From assembly GCA_964647905.1 (NCBI GenBank), contig CAZYJR010000032.1, forward strand, positions 1 through 46,393: a stretch of DNA of 46,393 nucleotides, given 5' to 3'. Source of the DNA: CAZYJR01 sp964647905. Its GTDB lineage: Bacteria > Desulfobacterota > DSM-4660 > Desulfatiglandales > HGW-15. A program made the translations under genes and the position numbers. Shown here piece after piece: positions 15,084 to 24,377 of the stretch. Each line of letters opens with the position of its first letter. The stretch's first letter is position 1. The notes beneath the pieces were generated by a model. The model was not told the origin of the DNA. It saw only the letters and a list, made by a program, of their open reading frames with translations, and made no database searches.

Positions 15084-16595
15084 TCAGCGGGGGAGTCTTA
15101 TTATGAAGGTGGTGCCTTTGCCGGGCCGGCTTACGGCGGAGAGCTCTCCGCCGTGGGCCTGGACGATCTTGTAGGAGATGGCCAGGCCGAGGCCCGAGCC
15201 CCTCTCGCGGGTGGTGAAGAAGGGCTCGAAGATGTGCTGGAGGTCCTCATCAGGGATACCGAGGCCCTCGTCGCTTATCCGTATCTCTATGCCCGAGGAA
15301 GTGCGGGCGGTGGTGAGGGTTATGACTCCTCCCTCGAACATGGCCTCCATGCCGTTGGCGATTACGTTGATGAAGACCTGTTTGAGCTTGTCCGGATCGC
15401 AGGATATCTCCTCCAGGTCACGGGCGAGGTTCTCCCTGAAGCCGTACCTGCCCGGAGGGTAAGCGCCGGCCATGACCTTGACCACGTCCCGGAGGACCGA
15501 GTTTATGTCGGCCCGGCGGAGTATGAGTCTGTAGTCCTTGGTGAAGTCTCCGAGCCCTGCGACCAGGCGCTCCACGCGGGTGACCTCCTCCAGGATCAGG
15601 TCCAGCTTTTGGGTGATGCGCTCGTCCTCCAGGTAGCGCCGGATCTGACTGGTGAACCCGCCTATTATCATGAGGGGGTTCTTGAGCTCGTGGACCACGT
15701 GGGCAACCGCCTCTCCCACAGCCGCCAGGCGCTCGGACTGGAGGAGCTTCTTTTCCAGTTGTCTCCTGTCCGTAAGGTCCCTTATGACCGCGGTGAAGGT
15801 GACCCCTGATTCCATCTCCAGGAAGGACAGACTGAGCTCGATGGGGAACTCCTCCCCGGTCTTCCTCAAGGCGGTGAGATTGATGGTGCGGCCGACCAGG
15901 GTGCCCTGCCGGGTCTCCAGGAAACGCTCTACGTATCGGCTGTGGTCGCCGTACTTGGTGGGGATGAGAATGCCCAGGTCACGACCCAAGACCTCGTCGC
16001 GGGAATAACCGAATATCCTCTCCGCTGCGTTGTTGAAAAGGATTATCCTGTGGTTCTCGTCAATGCTGAGGATGGCGGCGGTGGCCGTGTCCAGTATGGA
16101 GCGGAAGCGCCGCCTCGAGGCCCGGAGCTCGGCTATCAGGGAATGATATTTGGTCTCATCCCTGGTGATCTCCATGAAGTACTCGGGAGGAGCCCCTTCA
16201 GAGGGGGCTATGGGATACATGATCAGGGAGAGGTCCCTGTGCCTTCCTTCCGGATCCAGGTCCCTGTAGCTCATGTCGGTACGTTCACCGGTGTCGCGGG
16301 CCCTGGTGAGGGGACACCCCTCCCCGGCCTGGTTGCCGCAAGGCGCGCCCGCCTCCGCCTTTATCTCGTAGCACTTGCGGCCGACGGTCTTTTCCTTGTC
16401 CAGACCGTAGTGCTCGATCATCACCCGGTTCACATCCAGGATGTTGAAGTCCCGGTCGAGCACGACTATCTCCTCGCTGATCCCGTCAAAGACCGTGTTC
16501 AGGAAGAGATTGCGCATCCTGAGGGAATCGAGCTCCTGCTCTTTTCTCCGGAGCCGGCGGCGCAGTTCCTCTATCTCCTTTTCATAATCATTCAT
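15084..16595 (-). CDS. PAS-domain sensor histidine kinase
   Basis: 503 residues from the ATG at 16595, which overlaps the upstream stop by 8 bases; starts further up lack support. Domains: N-terminal coiled coil (1-30), PAS 1 (about 33-145) with Cys residues at 75, 86 and 94 in the KCYE...PCG...GCPL pattern found in some PAS domains, PAS 2 (165-280), HisKA with His302 in VVHELKNPL, and HATPase with N box FINVIANGMEAM, DEGLGIPD and GSGLGLAI. No membrane segment is seen, so it is a cytoplasmic sensor. The pattern of Cys may point to redox or metal sensing, which is inference. No response regulator is adjacent. Its partner upstream is an unknown protein translated in the same unit. Confidence 0.9.
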   Translation of the reverse strand: MNDYEKEIEELRRRLRRKEQELDSLRMRNLFLNTVFDGISEEIVVLDRDFNILDVNRVMIEHYGLDKEKTVGRKCYEIKAEAGAPCGNQAGEGCPLTRARDTGERTDMSYRDLDPEGRHRDLSLIMYPIAPSEGAPPEYFMEITRDETKYHSLIAELRASRRRFRSILDTATAAILSIDENHRIILFNNAAERIFGYSRDEVLGRDLGILIPTKYGDHSRYVERFLETRQGTLVGRTINLTALRKTGEEFPIELSLSFLEMESGVTFTAVIRDLTDRRQLEKKLLQSERLAAVGEAVAHVVHELKNPLMIIGGFTSQIRRYLEDERITQKLDLILEEVTRVERLVAGLGDFTKDYRLILRRADINSVLRDVVKVMAGAYPPGRYGFRENLARDLEEISCDPDKLKQVFINVIANGMEAMFEGGVITLTTARTSSGIEIRISDEGLGIPDEDLQHIFEPFFTTRERGSGLGLAISYKIVQAHGGELSAVSRPGKGTTFIIRLPR

Positions 16596-17202
16596 GGTCC
16601 CTTGGGTCCCTCCCTCTTCCCGGGGTATAGAAGACATACTCGGCGCAAAGGATGGAGAACATATCCCCGACACCGTCCTGTATGGCCGTGTAGAGCTCCT
16701 TGAGGCTCCGGGCCCGGCGCAGGGACTCGCGGTACTCGGCGAAGTTGTAGAACTGGGAGTCGAGCGGGAACAGGACCTGGTCCATTGGACCGAACCAGCT
16801 CACGTTCAGGGTCTGCTTCAGCTCCAAGACCTTCCTGTAGAGGTCGCGGATCAGATCCGTGCGCAGCAGCGGGCTGACCTGGTTTATCATGCAGTCCACC
16901 AGTCCGGCCAGGTAATAGACCTCCCTCATGGCACCCTCGCTCTCCCTGTGGAGATAGAGGCCCCTCACGGTGTGGGACATCCCGCCCCTGAGGACGTGGT
17001 GGGGAGGGAGAGATGGCACCCCTGTGCGGCCTTCCCTGTAGTTTTCCGCGCGGCGGCGCTCCAGCTCCTCGGACAGAGGCCTCAGCATCATGACGAACTC
17101 TGAGTTGTCCCACATTGCCCGCCTGAACTCCATCGGCCGGGAGGAGACCAGGTTGTTCGGGGGGCGGTTCCTGCGCTCGTCCAGATCGATTATCCTCCCC
17201 AA
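16588..17202 (-). CDS. Unknown protein coupled to PAS kinase
   Basis: 204 residues. A TTG start with GAGGAGG 9 bases upstream is preferred. The protein is mostly alpha-helical, with MEFRRAMWDNSEFVMMLRPL, then VYYLAGLVDCMINQVSPLL, and RSLKELYTAIQDGVGDMF. No signal peptide or membrane segment, and no recognised family. It overlaps the histidine kinase gene by 8 bases, so it is very likely made with the kinase and could be its sensory partner, regulator or substrate. Confidence 0.65.
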   Translation of the reverse strand: MGRIIDLDERRNRPPNNLVSSRPMEFRRAMWDNSEFVMMLRPLSEELERRRAENYREGRTGVPSLPPHHVLRGGMSHTVRGLYLHRESEGAMREVYYLAGLVDCMINQVSPLLRTDLIRDLYRKVLELKQTLNVSWFGPMDQVLFPLDSQFYNFAEYRESLRRARSLKELYTAIQDGVGDMFSILCAEYVFYTPGRGRDPRDHE

Positions 17203-17235
17203 TGTGACCGCCTCCTCAGAAAAAGCAAGTCGAAA

Positions 17236-18132
17236 TCAAGGCCTGGGATGGTGATCCTCATGGATTTTCTTGAGCCTGTCCCTGGTCACGTGAGTATATA
17301 TCTGGGTGGTGCTGATATCCGTATGACCGAGCATTATCTGCACTGAACGCAGATCAGCGCCTCCTTCCAGGAGATGGCTGGCAAAGGCGTGCCTGAGGCC
17401 GTGCGGGGTGATGGGACGCCTGATCCCCGCCTCCCGGCCGTGGCGTTTGATGATCTTCCAGAAACCCTGGCGGGTGAGCTGCCGGCCCCTGGCGTTCAGG
17501 AAGAGGTACGGGGACGTGCGCCTCCCCAGGAGGGCGGCCCTGGCCCCTGCAATGTAGTCCCGGAGCGAGTCTTTCGCCCGCTCGCCCATGGGGACGGCCC
17601 GCTCCTTCGAGCCCTTGCCAACCATGCGGACGAATCCCGCCTCCAGGTTCACGTTACTGGAGCGAAGACCTATCAGCTCCGAGACCCTGAGCCCGGTGGC
17701 GTAGAGGAGCTCCAGCATGGCCCGGTCCCGCCTGCCGGCCGGGGTATCCCGGGCGGGTTGGGCAAGGAGGCGTTCCACCTCATCGAGGCTGAGGATCTCC
17801 GGGAGCCGGCGGGGAAGCTTGGGGGCCTCCACCAGCCTCGCCGGGCTGACCTCCATCCTCCCCTCGGAGACCAGGAATCTGAAAAACATCCGTATGGATG
17901 AGAGCCGCCGCCCGATGCTCCTCGAGGAGAGCCTACCATGGAGGGAAGCCATGTAATCGGAGATATCCCGCCTGGCGGCTGAGTCCGCTGAAACACCCCT
18001 CTCGGCCAGGAAGGAGAGGAAGTCCACCAAATCCCTGCTGTAAGACTGTATGGTGTTCGGGGCCAGGCCCCGCTCCACCCGGAGATGGGCTATGAACTGA
18101 TCCAGCAGGTAATCATTGGATGCGGCAGTCAT
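17236..18132 (-). CDS. xerD: Tyrosine recombinase XerD
   Basis: 298 residues, the usual Xer length. N-terminal SAM-like domain (1-100, LDQFIAHLRVERGLAPNTI) and catalytic domain with all active residues: Arg149 (ATGLRVSEL), Lys174, His244 and Arg247 (HGLRHAF), His270 (LGHTDI) and Tyr279 (QIYTHV). XerD works with XerC at dif sites to resolve chromosome dimers. It lies next to housekeeping genes and not beside mobile DNA. The match to XerD over XerC is by overall pattern only. Confidence 0.85.
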   Translation of the reverse strand: MTAASNDYLLDQFIAHLRVERGLAPNTIQSYSRDLVDFLSFLAERGVSADSAARRDISDYMASLHGRLSSRSIGRRLSSIRMFFRFLVSEGRMEVSPARLVEAPKLPRRLPEILSLDEVERLLAQPARDTPAGRRDRAMLELLYATGLRVSELIGLRSSNVNLEAGFVRMVGKGSKERAVPMGERAKDSLRDYIAGARAALLGRRTSPYLFLNARGRQLTRQGFWKIIKRHGREAGIRRPITPHGLRHAFASHLLEGGADLRSVQIMLGHTDISTTQIYTHVTRDRLKKIHEDHHPRP

Positions 18133-18208
18133 GTTCCTCCGCCCGGGGGTCGGGAAGGGCGCACGCGGCGGAACCGGCCGTTTACCTCAAGAGACCGCGG
18201 TCCCCTCA

Positions 18209-19321
18209 TTAGTCGTAGAAGTGCCCGGCCCGGGTCAAGATCCTGGGGCCGCTTCTCTCCACGGCCACCATCTCCTCGAGCCTCACGCCGCCTTGCCCGG
18301 GGATATAGATCCCGGGCTCCACGGTTATCACCGTCCCCTGCTTGAGCTTCTTGGGCTTCAACGGTCCGACCCTGGGGCTCTCGTGCGCTGCCAGCCCCAC
18401 CCCGTGCCCCAGGGCGTGACCGAAATAGTCCCCGTAACCCGCATCGCGTATGGCCTCGCGAGCCAAGCCGTCAACGAAGGTGGTCTCGACGCCCGGTCGA
18501 ACCGCCTCCAGGGCCGCGAGCTGCGCCCGCCTCACCGTGCGGTAGACCTCCCTGAAGCGACCCTCCGGGCCTCCCCCGGGGAACACCGTCCTGGTCAGGT
18601 CGCAGCAGTAGCCGTCGATCCTGATTCCAACGTCAACCACCACCGGCTCCCCGGCGCGGATCCTGCGGCCTGAGGGCACGGCGTGAGGGAGCGCGCCGTT
18701 GGGGCCTGATGCGACTATCGGAGGGAAGGCCATGCCCTCGGCCCCTGCCTCCCTGGCCAACCCCTGGATCTCCCAGGCCGCTTCGCTCTCGGTGCGGCCG
18801 GGCTCCATCCCCGGGATCACCCGGTCCAGTATCCCGGCCATTATGTCGGACGCCCGAGCCATGGCTGCGAGCTCTTCCGGGGCCTTGATCTCCCTCATTC
18901 GCTCCACGAGTGCACGCATGGGCTGGAGGCGAACGGGAGGCTCCTTCTTCTTGAGCGTCCGCGAGACGCGCCTGTGAAGGCCCCAAAGGACGTAATCCGG
19001 CTCGAACCCCAGACTCCTGGTGCCGAGCTCGGAGAGGAGATCGGGGAGGCTGTCCACGAAGTCCCGGTTCAGGGTTATCACCTGAAAATCCGGGGCCTGT
19101 TCCCGGGCCTCGGTGGTGTAACGGGAGTCGGTCACCAGAAAGGCCTGATCCGGGCTTATGAGCAGGAAGCCGGCTGACTCGTTCAGTTGGACGTCCGGGG
19201 CCTTGAAGCCCGACAAGTAGCGCCGGTTCTCGGGCTGTGAAATCCACAGGGTATCCGGAGCGAGCCTCGAGAGCCGCTTGCGCAAGGCCTTCAGCCGCTC
19301 CTGAAAAACAGATCTGTCCAT
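18209..19321 (-). CDS. Xaa-Pro aminopeptidase, M24 family
   Basis: 370 residues from the ATG at 19321 with AGAGG 8 bases upstream. N-terminal creatinase-like domain (1-140), then the pita-bread fold with five metal ligands: Asp230, Asp241, His306 (ALGHGVGL), Glu335 (VEPGIY) and Glu349 (RLEEM). These bind two metal ions and act on N-terminal X-Pro bonds. Cytoplasmic, no signal peptide. A perfect dyad, TTGGTA-gat-TACCAA, lies 25 bases upstream. The family (PepP/PepQ-like) is clear; the exact substrate is not. Confidence 0.9.
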   Translation of the reverse strand: MDRSVFQERLKALRKRLSRLAPDTLWISQPENRRYLSGFKAPDVQLNESAGFLLISPDQAFLVTDSRYTTEAREQAPDFQVITLNRDFVDSLPDLLSELGTRSLGFEPDYVLWGLHRRVSRTLKKKEPPVRLQPMRALVERMREIKAPEELAAMARASDIMAGILDRVIPGMEPGRTESEAAWEIQGLAREAGAEGMAFPPIVASGPNGALPHAVPSGRRIRAGEPVVVDVGIRIDGYCCDLTRTVFPGGGPEGRFREVYRTVRRAQLAALEAVRPGVETTFVDGLAREAIRDAGYGDYFGHALGHGVGLAAHESPRVGPLKPKKLKQGTVITVEPGIYIPGQGGVRLEEMVAVERSGPRILTRAGHFYD

Positions 19322-19345
19322 CCGATTGCCTCTTGTGCGGTTTAC

Positions 19346-19360
19346 TTGGTAGATTACCAA
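19346..19360. promoter_or_regulatory. Operator-like dyad TTGGTA-N3-TACCAA
   Basis: Perfect 6-base arms with a 3-base spacer, 25 bases upstream of the aminopeptidase ATG. GntR-type regulators such as FadR often bind TGGTNNNACCA patterns of this sort. No regulator gene lies next to it. Confidence 0.35.
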
Positions 19361-19410
19361 AGCAGGCGGGCGTTTGCAATTCGGGCCGGGCCGCTCCCGC
19401 CGCTCGCGGC

Positions 19411-20340
19411 TCAGAAGTCGAAGCTCAGACCCAGCCCCAGGTCCCCCCTGGAAGACGAGAAAACCCCTAGTTTCAAATGGTCCGGCAGCCCCTTGACAAA
19501 GTCCTCCCTGGCCTTTCGGTTGTACTTATGGGCGCAGTTGACCGCGCTGTAGATGTTGCCCGTGTACCACCCCAGGCCCAGGAAGCTCAGCATGCCTCCC
19601 AGGGCGTCGTGGTCCTGCCGGAACGACTCCACCGCCGCCCAGGCCGCCATGCCGTTGACCAAGAAGGCCACCGAGGCGTCCTTGTAACGCTCGCAGTAAG
19701 CGTGGCCCAGGCCCGGGAGCACCCCGGCCATTATCCCCGCCAGGCCGGGCGACTTGGAGGGGAGCTCGGTCGAGGCCTCCAGGGCCTTTTCAGAGAGGGC
19801 CAGGGCCCCGGGCCTCAGGGGACTGGTCTCATCCACCGATCCAAAAGCCTCGGAGGCCTCCTCCCAACGACCGGACTCCATGCCCGTCCAACCCAGGCGG
19901 TAGCGTGCGACATCCGAGTGCTCGGTGTCCGGGTACTCCGCAATGACGCGGCGGAAGTAGTGGCCCGCTTCATCTGGCGCCTCCTGAAGCCGATAGGTCT
20001 CCCCGACGAGGAGGATGGCCTTGGCAGCCACGGCCTTGCCGCGGTAGGCCTCGCCGACCTCCCAGAGGATTTCCCTGGCCTTTTCCAGCCGCCTCTCCTG
20101 GACATAACACCACCCGGCGAGGTACCGCGCCTCGGGCACCCGCTCGTCCTCCGGGAAGAAATAGACCAGCCGCTCCAGCTCCTGTGCGGCCCGGTCATAC
20201 TCCTTCTGATCAATGCAGTGACGGGCGAAGGCGAATTGTTTTTCACTGTCCAGCACCACCTGGGCCGGGTACCCCCGGACGGGGAACAGGAGCGCGGCCG
20301 CCGCGATCAGCGGAATGAGCAAGCGTTCTGCTTTCTGCAT
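19411..20340 (-). CDS. TPR-containing envelope protein
   Basis: 309 residues, with a signal peptide at 1-26 (LLIPLIAAAALLFPVRGYPAQ). Then 4-5 TPR repeats (about 35-190: FARHCIDQKEYDRAAQELER and RVPEARYLAGWCYVQERRLE). The C-terminal part has short hydrophobic stretches (GIMAGVLPGLGHAYCERYKD, SVAFLVNGMAAWAAV) like those of TM2/DUF5683-type proteins and ends in a beta strand LGLGLSFDF. It is probably periplasmic or outer membrane associated. Its promoter would lie in the region shared with the exoribonuclease gene, which is transcribed in the opposite direction. Confidence 0.7.
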   Translation of the reverse strand: MQKAERLLIPLIAAAALLFPVRGYPAQVVLDSEKQFAFARHCIDQKEYDRAAQELERLVYFFPEDERVPEARYLAGWCYVQERRLEKAREILWEVGEAYRGKAVAAKAILLVGETYRLQEAPDEAGHYFRRVIAEYPDTEHSDVARYRLGWTGMESGRWEEASEAFGSVDETSPLRPGALALSEKALEASTELPSKSPGLAGIMAGVLPGLGHAYCERYKDASVAFLVNGMAAWAAVESFRQDHDALGGMLSFLGLGWYTGNIYSAVNCAHKYNRKAREDFVKGLPDHLKLGVFSSSRGDLGLGLSFDF

Positions 20341-20464
20341 GACGTCCTCCAGAGAGGGACTAGAGCCTAAGGCTTTGGAAAGACAAAAAAAGCTCGTTTT
20401 AAGGCAGCATAACTACAGTAGGGGTGATCATAAGTCAAGGGCATATCCAAACCGGGAGCCTCGG

Positions 20465-20493
20465 TTGACATCCCCACCGGGAGTTGCTACTAA
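20465..20493 (+). promoter_or_regulatory. Sigma-70-type promoter candidate for exoribonuclease
   Basis: TTGACA (20465-20470), 17-base spacer, TACTAA (20488-20493). The -35 element is perfect and the -10 is weak. It lies 76 bases before the gene start, in the divergent region. Confidence 0.45.
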
Positions 20494-20568
20494 GGTTTCG
20501 ATGAGTGGTTGTTTGCGTCGGCCGGCCGCACGCGCCGGCTTATTTTTTCAAAGACCCCGAGCCCGGCC

Positions 20569-22584
20569 ATGAATGAAGGCAAGACCGTAGAATACATAGA
20601 ACAGGGGAAATTCGTGTGCGCCCTGTGCCTGGGGGAGAAGGGAGAGAGGCTCCGCCTGCTCACCACGACCGCCCGCGAGATCAATCTCTCCCCCAAGCGC
20701 GTCCTGCTTATCTCCCGCACTCCCCTGGTGGATCCTTCCCGCCCCAGGGAGGAGCTTCTTGCCGCCCTTCGCCGGGCCGAAGAGCGCCGGGAGGCCCTCA
20801 GCGAAGAGATACAAGTCCCGGAGCTCTGGCAGCTCATCCACGACGAGGATCAGAGCTTTGATTACGAATACCTGGCCGAGCTCTGCTTCGGCGAAGGGGT
20901 GACCGACGACCACATCTCCTCCCTGGTGCGGGCCCTTTTCGAGGATAAGCTCCACTTCAAGCTCAAGGAGGGCCGCTTCGTCCCCAATACCGAGGAGCGG
21001 ATCTCCCAGATCATGGAGCAGCGCGAAGAGGAGGCCAGGAAGGAGCGCATCCTCAGCCAGGGCGCGGAGTGGCTGAGGGGGGTACTCGACGGGGACCCCT
21101 CCCCGGCTCCCTCCTGCGCGGACGAGGTGGTGAATCTCCTGGCCGGCCTCGCACTTTACGGCGGCGAGGCCCGGGACTACAAGTTCGCCAGGGAGCTCTT
21201 GACAAGGGCGGGCTGCTCGAATCCGGCCGAGGCCAGGAGGATTCTGGTGACGCTCGGCGTCTGGGACCGGGACGAGGACCTGGATATATTGAGGCTGCAG
21301 ATACGGACTGAGTTTGAAAGCGACCTCCTGGCCTCGTCACAGGAGCTGAAAAGGGTGAGCCCGGACCAGTCGGGGAGGGAAGACCTTCGGCACCTGGAGG
21401 CCTTCACCATCGACGGACCGGCCACCCGTGACTATGACGACGCACTGAGCCTCGAGCGCCGCGACGGAGCCCTGGAAGTGGGTATCCACATCTCGGACGT
21501 GGCCGGCGTAGTAAGACCGGAGAGCCCCCTGGATCTCGAGGCCAGGCGGAGGGGCAGCTCACTTTACCTGCCCCGGCGGCATATTCCCATGATTCCGCCG
21601 GCCCTTTCCCAGGACACACTGAGCCTCAGGCAGGATTGCGACCGGCCGGCTCTGAGCCTCATCTGCCGGCTGGACCGATCAGGAGAGGTCCTCGACTACA
21701 GGTTCGCACCCAGCCTGGTACGAGTCCGCCGCCAGCTCACCTACGGGGAGGTGAACGAGCAGCACACAGAGGACCCGGTAATGGAGGAGATGCATCGCCT
21801 GGCACTGGCGCTCAAGCAGAAGAGGCTGGAGCAGGGCGCAGTGGAGCTGCCGCTGCCCGAGGTGTCGATCAGGGTGGACGACCATGGGGTGGTCTCACTG
21901 CAAATGATCCCTCAGGACACCCCGGCCCGAATGCTGGTGGCCGAGTTCATGATCCTCTACAACTGGCTGGCCGCCAGGTTCTGCCGTGACAAGGGGATCC
22001 CGATCCTCTACCGGGGTCAGGGGAAGCCCACTGAGAAGCTGGATCCGGGCGATATGGACTACACCTTCTATGTGTTCATGCAGCGGCGCAAGCTCCAGCC
22101 CATGATCATAGACACCGAACCAACCCCGCACGCAGGGCTGGGCCTGGACGCGTACACCAACGCCAGCTCCCCGATCAGGCGCTACCTGGATCTGGTGGTC
22201 CAGCGCCAGATAAGGAGCACCCTCCTGGGCGAACCGGCGCCCTACGACGAAAAGGCCTTGGAAAAGATCCGCATGTCAGTGGAGGCGGGTCTCCGGGACC
22301 TCGCCCTGGTGCGCCGCAACCGCACCCGATATTGGCTGCAGAAGTACCTGATGCAGAACAGGGAGGCGACCAGGGAGGCCCTCGTCCTCTGGTCCAACCG
22401 CAGCAAGCACCGGCTGCTCCTTACCGACTTCCTGATGCTGACGGACATGAAGCGGAAGAACGGGCAGGACTTCCAGCCCGGAGAACGCATACGGGTGACA
22501 GTGGAAAAGAGCGACCCGTGGGAGGACGTGCTCAGTCTCAAGCCCGCGGTCGAGACCCAGGGCGGGGTTCAGTCTCCCAGATAG
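20569..22584 (+). CDS. RNB-domain exoribonuclease (RNase II family)
   Basis: 671 residues from the ATG at 20569. The RNB catalytic domain runs from about 285 to 590 with FTIDGPATRDYDDALSLERR (the Asp cluster), VGIHISDVAG, LYLPRRHIPMIPP and, near the end, NASSPIRRYLDL. A small S1-like domain follows. N-terminal part (1-270) matches the smaller RNase II-like proteins of deltaproteobacteria and cyanobacteria better than full RNase R. It degrades RNA from the 3' end. A weak ribosome-binding site precedes the ATG. Its 3' end overlaps the convergent gene by 16 bases. Confidence 0.9.
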   Translation: MNEGKTVEYIEQGKFVCALCLGEKGERLRLLTTTAREINLSPKRVLLISRTPLVDPSRPREELLAALRRAEERREALSEEIQVPELWQLIHDEDQSFDYEYLAELCFGEGVTDDHISSLVRALFEDKLHFKLKEGRFVPNTEERISQIMEQREEEARKERILSQGAEWLRGVLDGDPSPAPSCADEVVNLLAGLALYGGEARDYKFARELLTRAGCSNPAEARRILVTLGVWDRDEDLDILRLQIRTEFESDLLASSQELKRVSPDQSGREDLRHLEAFTIDGPATRDYDDALSLERRDGALEVGIHISDVAGVVRPESPLDLEARRRGSSLYLPRRHIPMIPPALSQDTLSLRQDCDRPALSLICRLDRSGEVLDYRFAPSLVRVRRQLTYGEVNEQHTEDPVMEEMHRLALALKQKRLEQGAVELPLPEVSIRVDDHGVVSLQMIPQDTPARMLVAEFMILYNWLAARFCRDKGIPILYRGQGKPTEKLDPGDMDYTFYVFMQRRKLQPMIIDTEPTPHAGLGLDAYTNASSPIRRYLDLVVQRQIRSTLLGEPAPYDEKALEKIRMSVEAGLRDLALVRRNRTRYWLQKYLMQNREATREALVLWSNRSKHRLLLTDFLMLTDMKRKNGQDFQPGERIRVTVEKSDPWEDVLSLKPAVETQGGVQSPR

Positions 22585-24377
22585 AAGCTCCCCAGGACCC
22601 GGGACTCGGTCTTGACCAGCACCTCTCTTTTCAGCTCCCCGCCCGGGGAACGGAGCTCCGAGAGGGAACGCCGCTCCCCGAAGCCCAGTACATGGCCGTT
22701 TACGTGAAGGCGAACTTTCTGCGGGTGCTGGAGATTGGTGCCCACTTCCGCCAGGCCGATCCGATCCACGCCCGAGAGCGGAAGGGTTTCCCCGAGCCTG
22801 ATGCACGCCAGGCGGCCGCCGTTCACATCCAGGAGGAGATAGTCCACGCTGGGTTTCTTGAGCCGGATCTCCAGGCGGCCGATGATCTTCTCGTCGTGCC
22901 TGCGGATGGCCAGGACCTCGTAGAGATTCCCTTCCCTGTTGAGGGCGTAACGATCCAGGAGGGCGTCGCCCGTATCCACCAGGTAGCCGCGGTCCTCGCC
23001 CGTGTTGTTCTCCCAGTCCCCCACGAACCCCTTGAAGTTCACGGTCACCTCCTCCGGCCCGAAGGAGGGCAGGATATCCACCAGTTTCAGGGTGTCGCCC
23101 CTGACGATCTCCAGTGTCCCGCCGTTTTCCACCAGGAAGCGGCGCCCTCCGGTCTCCACGATGAAATGGCTGAGCTTGTCGGGTGGCTCCGCCTCCGGGG
23201 CTCGGGCGGCCCGCCGCTCAGGGGCGCGCTCAGGGCCGGTCTTCTTCCCGGTGAGGACCACCGGGATCTCGGCAAAGGTGTGATTGTCCTTTCTCACGAT
23301 TATACTGGTTTCCCTGACGATCCTGAAGTCCTTGCGGAAGTCGTTCAGGTCACCGTGGCCCAGGATGTCCATGCTGAGGCCTCTCTCGTAGTTGGCCTCT
23401 ATGTGCGTCACGTTTATCTTGTCCCCGGGGTCCAGGTGGAGCGGCTCCTTGTCCCTCACCACTATGGGGGTCCGGCCGTTGATGGAGATCACCAAATACT
23501 TGAGCACCGGGGGGTCCAGGATCAAGCCCGGCGACTCGGGGATTATCCCGAACATCTTCTTGAACTCGTTTATCACCAGGTTGTGGTACCTGACCTTCAG
23601 GTCCACCGAGGGCAGGAACTTGGATGTCTCCACCCCGAAGGCGGGGATGTGGTGCTTGGTCAGGGCGTAGTATGTGGCGGACATCCTCTGCTCCCGGTGG
23701 CGGCTGCCCGTCTCTCCGGTGCGTGTGTTCATGAAATGGAACTTGTGGAGATCGTTCTGTATCCGCGGATTGACCGCCGCTATCACCTCCCGGGCCATCT
23801 CCCCCAGCCTCATCTCCTTGCCCGTGCCAGGGACCTGATAGGTCTCGCAGTCGGCGATTATGGACTGGCCGAACCGCATGGGGTTGCGCCACTTGTTTAT
23901 GTAGGTGGGGTGGTAGTAGCCGGCCCCGTCGTGGAGGTTCAACAGGAAGTCGCTCTCGCTTATGAGCTCCTTGAGTATCCTCACGATCCGGTCCTCCATG
24001 GAGTCCGGCTCGTCCTCGCGGGCGAACTTGCGGTTCATGTCACCGTTGACCCCGCGCTTGTTCAGTATGATGGAGTAGAAGTTGGCGCGGGGGACCACGA
24101 CCAGGTTGCCCTTCTCGAGTCTCATGTCCGCGTAAAGGTCTGCGGAGAGGAACCCCCCGGGCTCGTTTCCCTGGATCCCGCCTATGAGCATCAGGGTCTT
24201 TCCGGGCCGCTTTCCGTAGATCTTGTAGATGTTCAGCTCGTATGCGGTGTTTCGAAAGTGGACTATATGCTCGCGCCTGCCGTGGGACTCGGCCCGGGGG
24301 CAGAGCAGCCCCCAAATCAGGAGCGCCGACAAGGCCAAGAAACCGCCCAAGGCCCTCGAACCGGAGTCACGATGCAT
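22569..24377 (-). CDS. M99-family (Csd4/Pgp1-like) muropeptide carboxypeptidase
   Basis: 602 residues from the ATG at 24377, preceded by a GAGGTGGGG site and overlapping the upstream gene by 11 bases. Signal peptide or anchor at 1-33 (FLALSALLIWGLLC). The zinc site follows the unusual Csd4 pattern with Gln in place of the first His: Gln69 and Glu72 in GGIQGNEPGG and His149 in LLNLHDG. After the catalytic domain come two or three beta domains (about 280-600). In Helicobacter and Campylobacter this enzyme trims muramyl tripeptide to dipeptide and sets helical cell shape. The neighbouring YkuD/NTF2 gene is the likely partner. It is periplasmic. Confidence 0.85.
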   Translation of the reverse strand: MHRDSGSRALGGFLALSALLIWGLLCPRAESHGRREHIVHFRNTAYELNIYKIYGKRPGKTLMLIGGIQGNEPGGFLSADLYADMRLEKGNLVVVPRANFYSIILNKRGVNGDMNRKFAREDEPDSMEDRIVRILKELISESDFLLNLHDGAGYYHPTYINKWRNPMRFGQSIIADCETYQVPGTGKEMRLGEMAREVIAAVNPRIQNDLHKFHFMNTRTGETGSRHREQRMSATYYALTKHHIPAFGVETSKFLPSVDLKVRYHNLVINEFKKMFGIIPESPGLILDPPVLKYLVISINGRTPIVVRDKEPLHLDPGDKINVTHIEANYERGLSMDILGHGDLNDFRKDFRIVRETSIIVRKDNHTFAEIPVVLTGKKTGPERAPERRAARAPEAEPPDKLSHFIVETGGRRFLVENGGTLEIVRGDTLKLVDILPSFGPEEVTVNFKGFVGDWENNTGEDRGYLVDTGDALLDRYALNREGNLYEVLAIRRHDEKIIGRLEIRLKKPSVDYLLLDVNGGRLACIRLGETLPLSGVDRIGLAEVGTNLQHPQKVRLHVNGHVLGFGERRSLSELRSPGGELKREVLVKTESRVLGSFYLGD

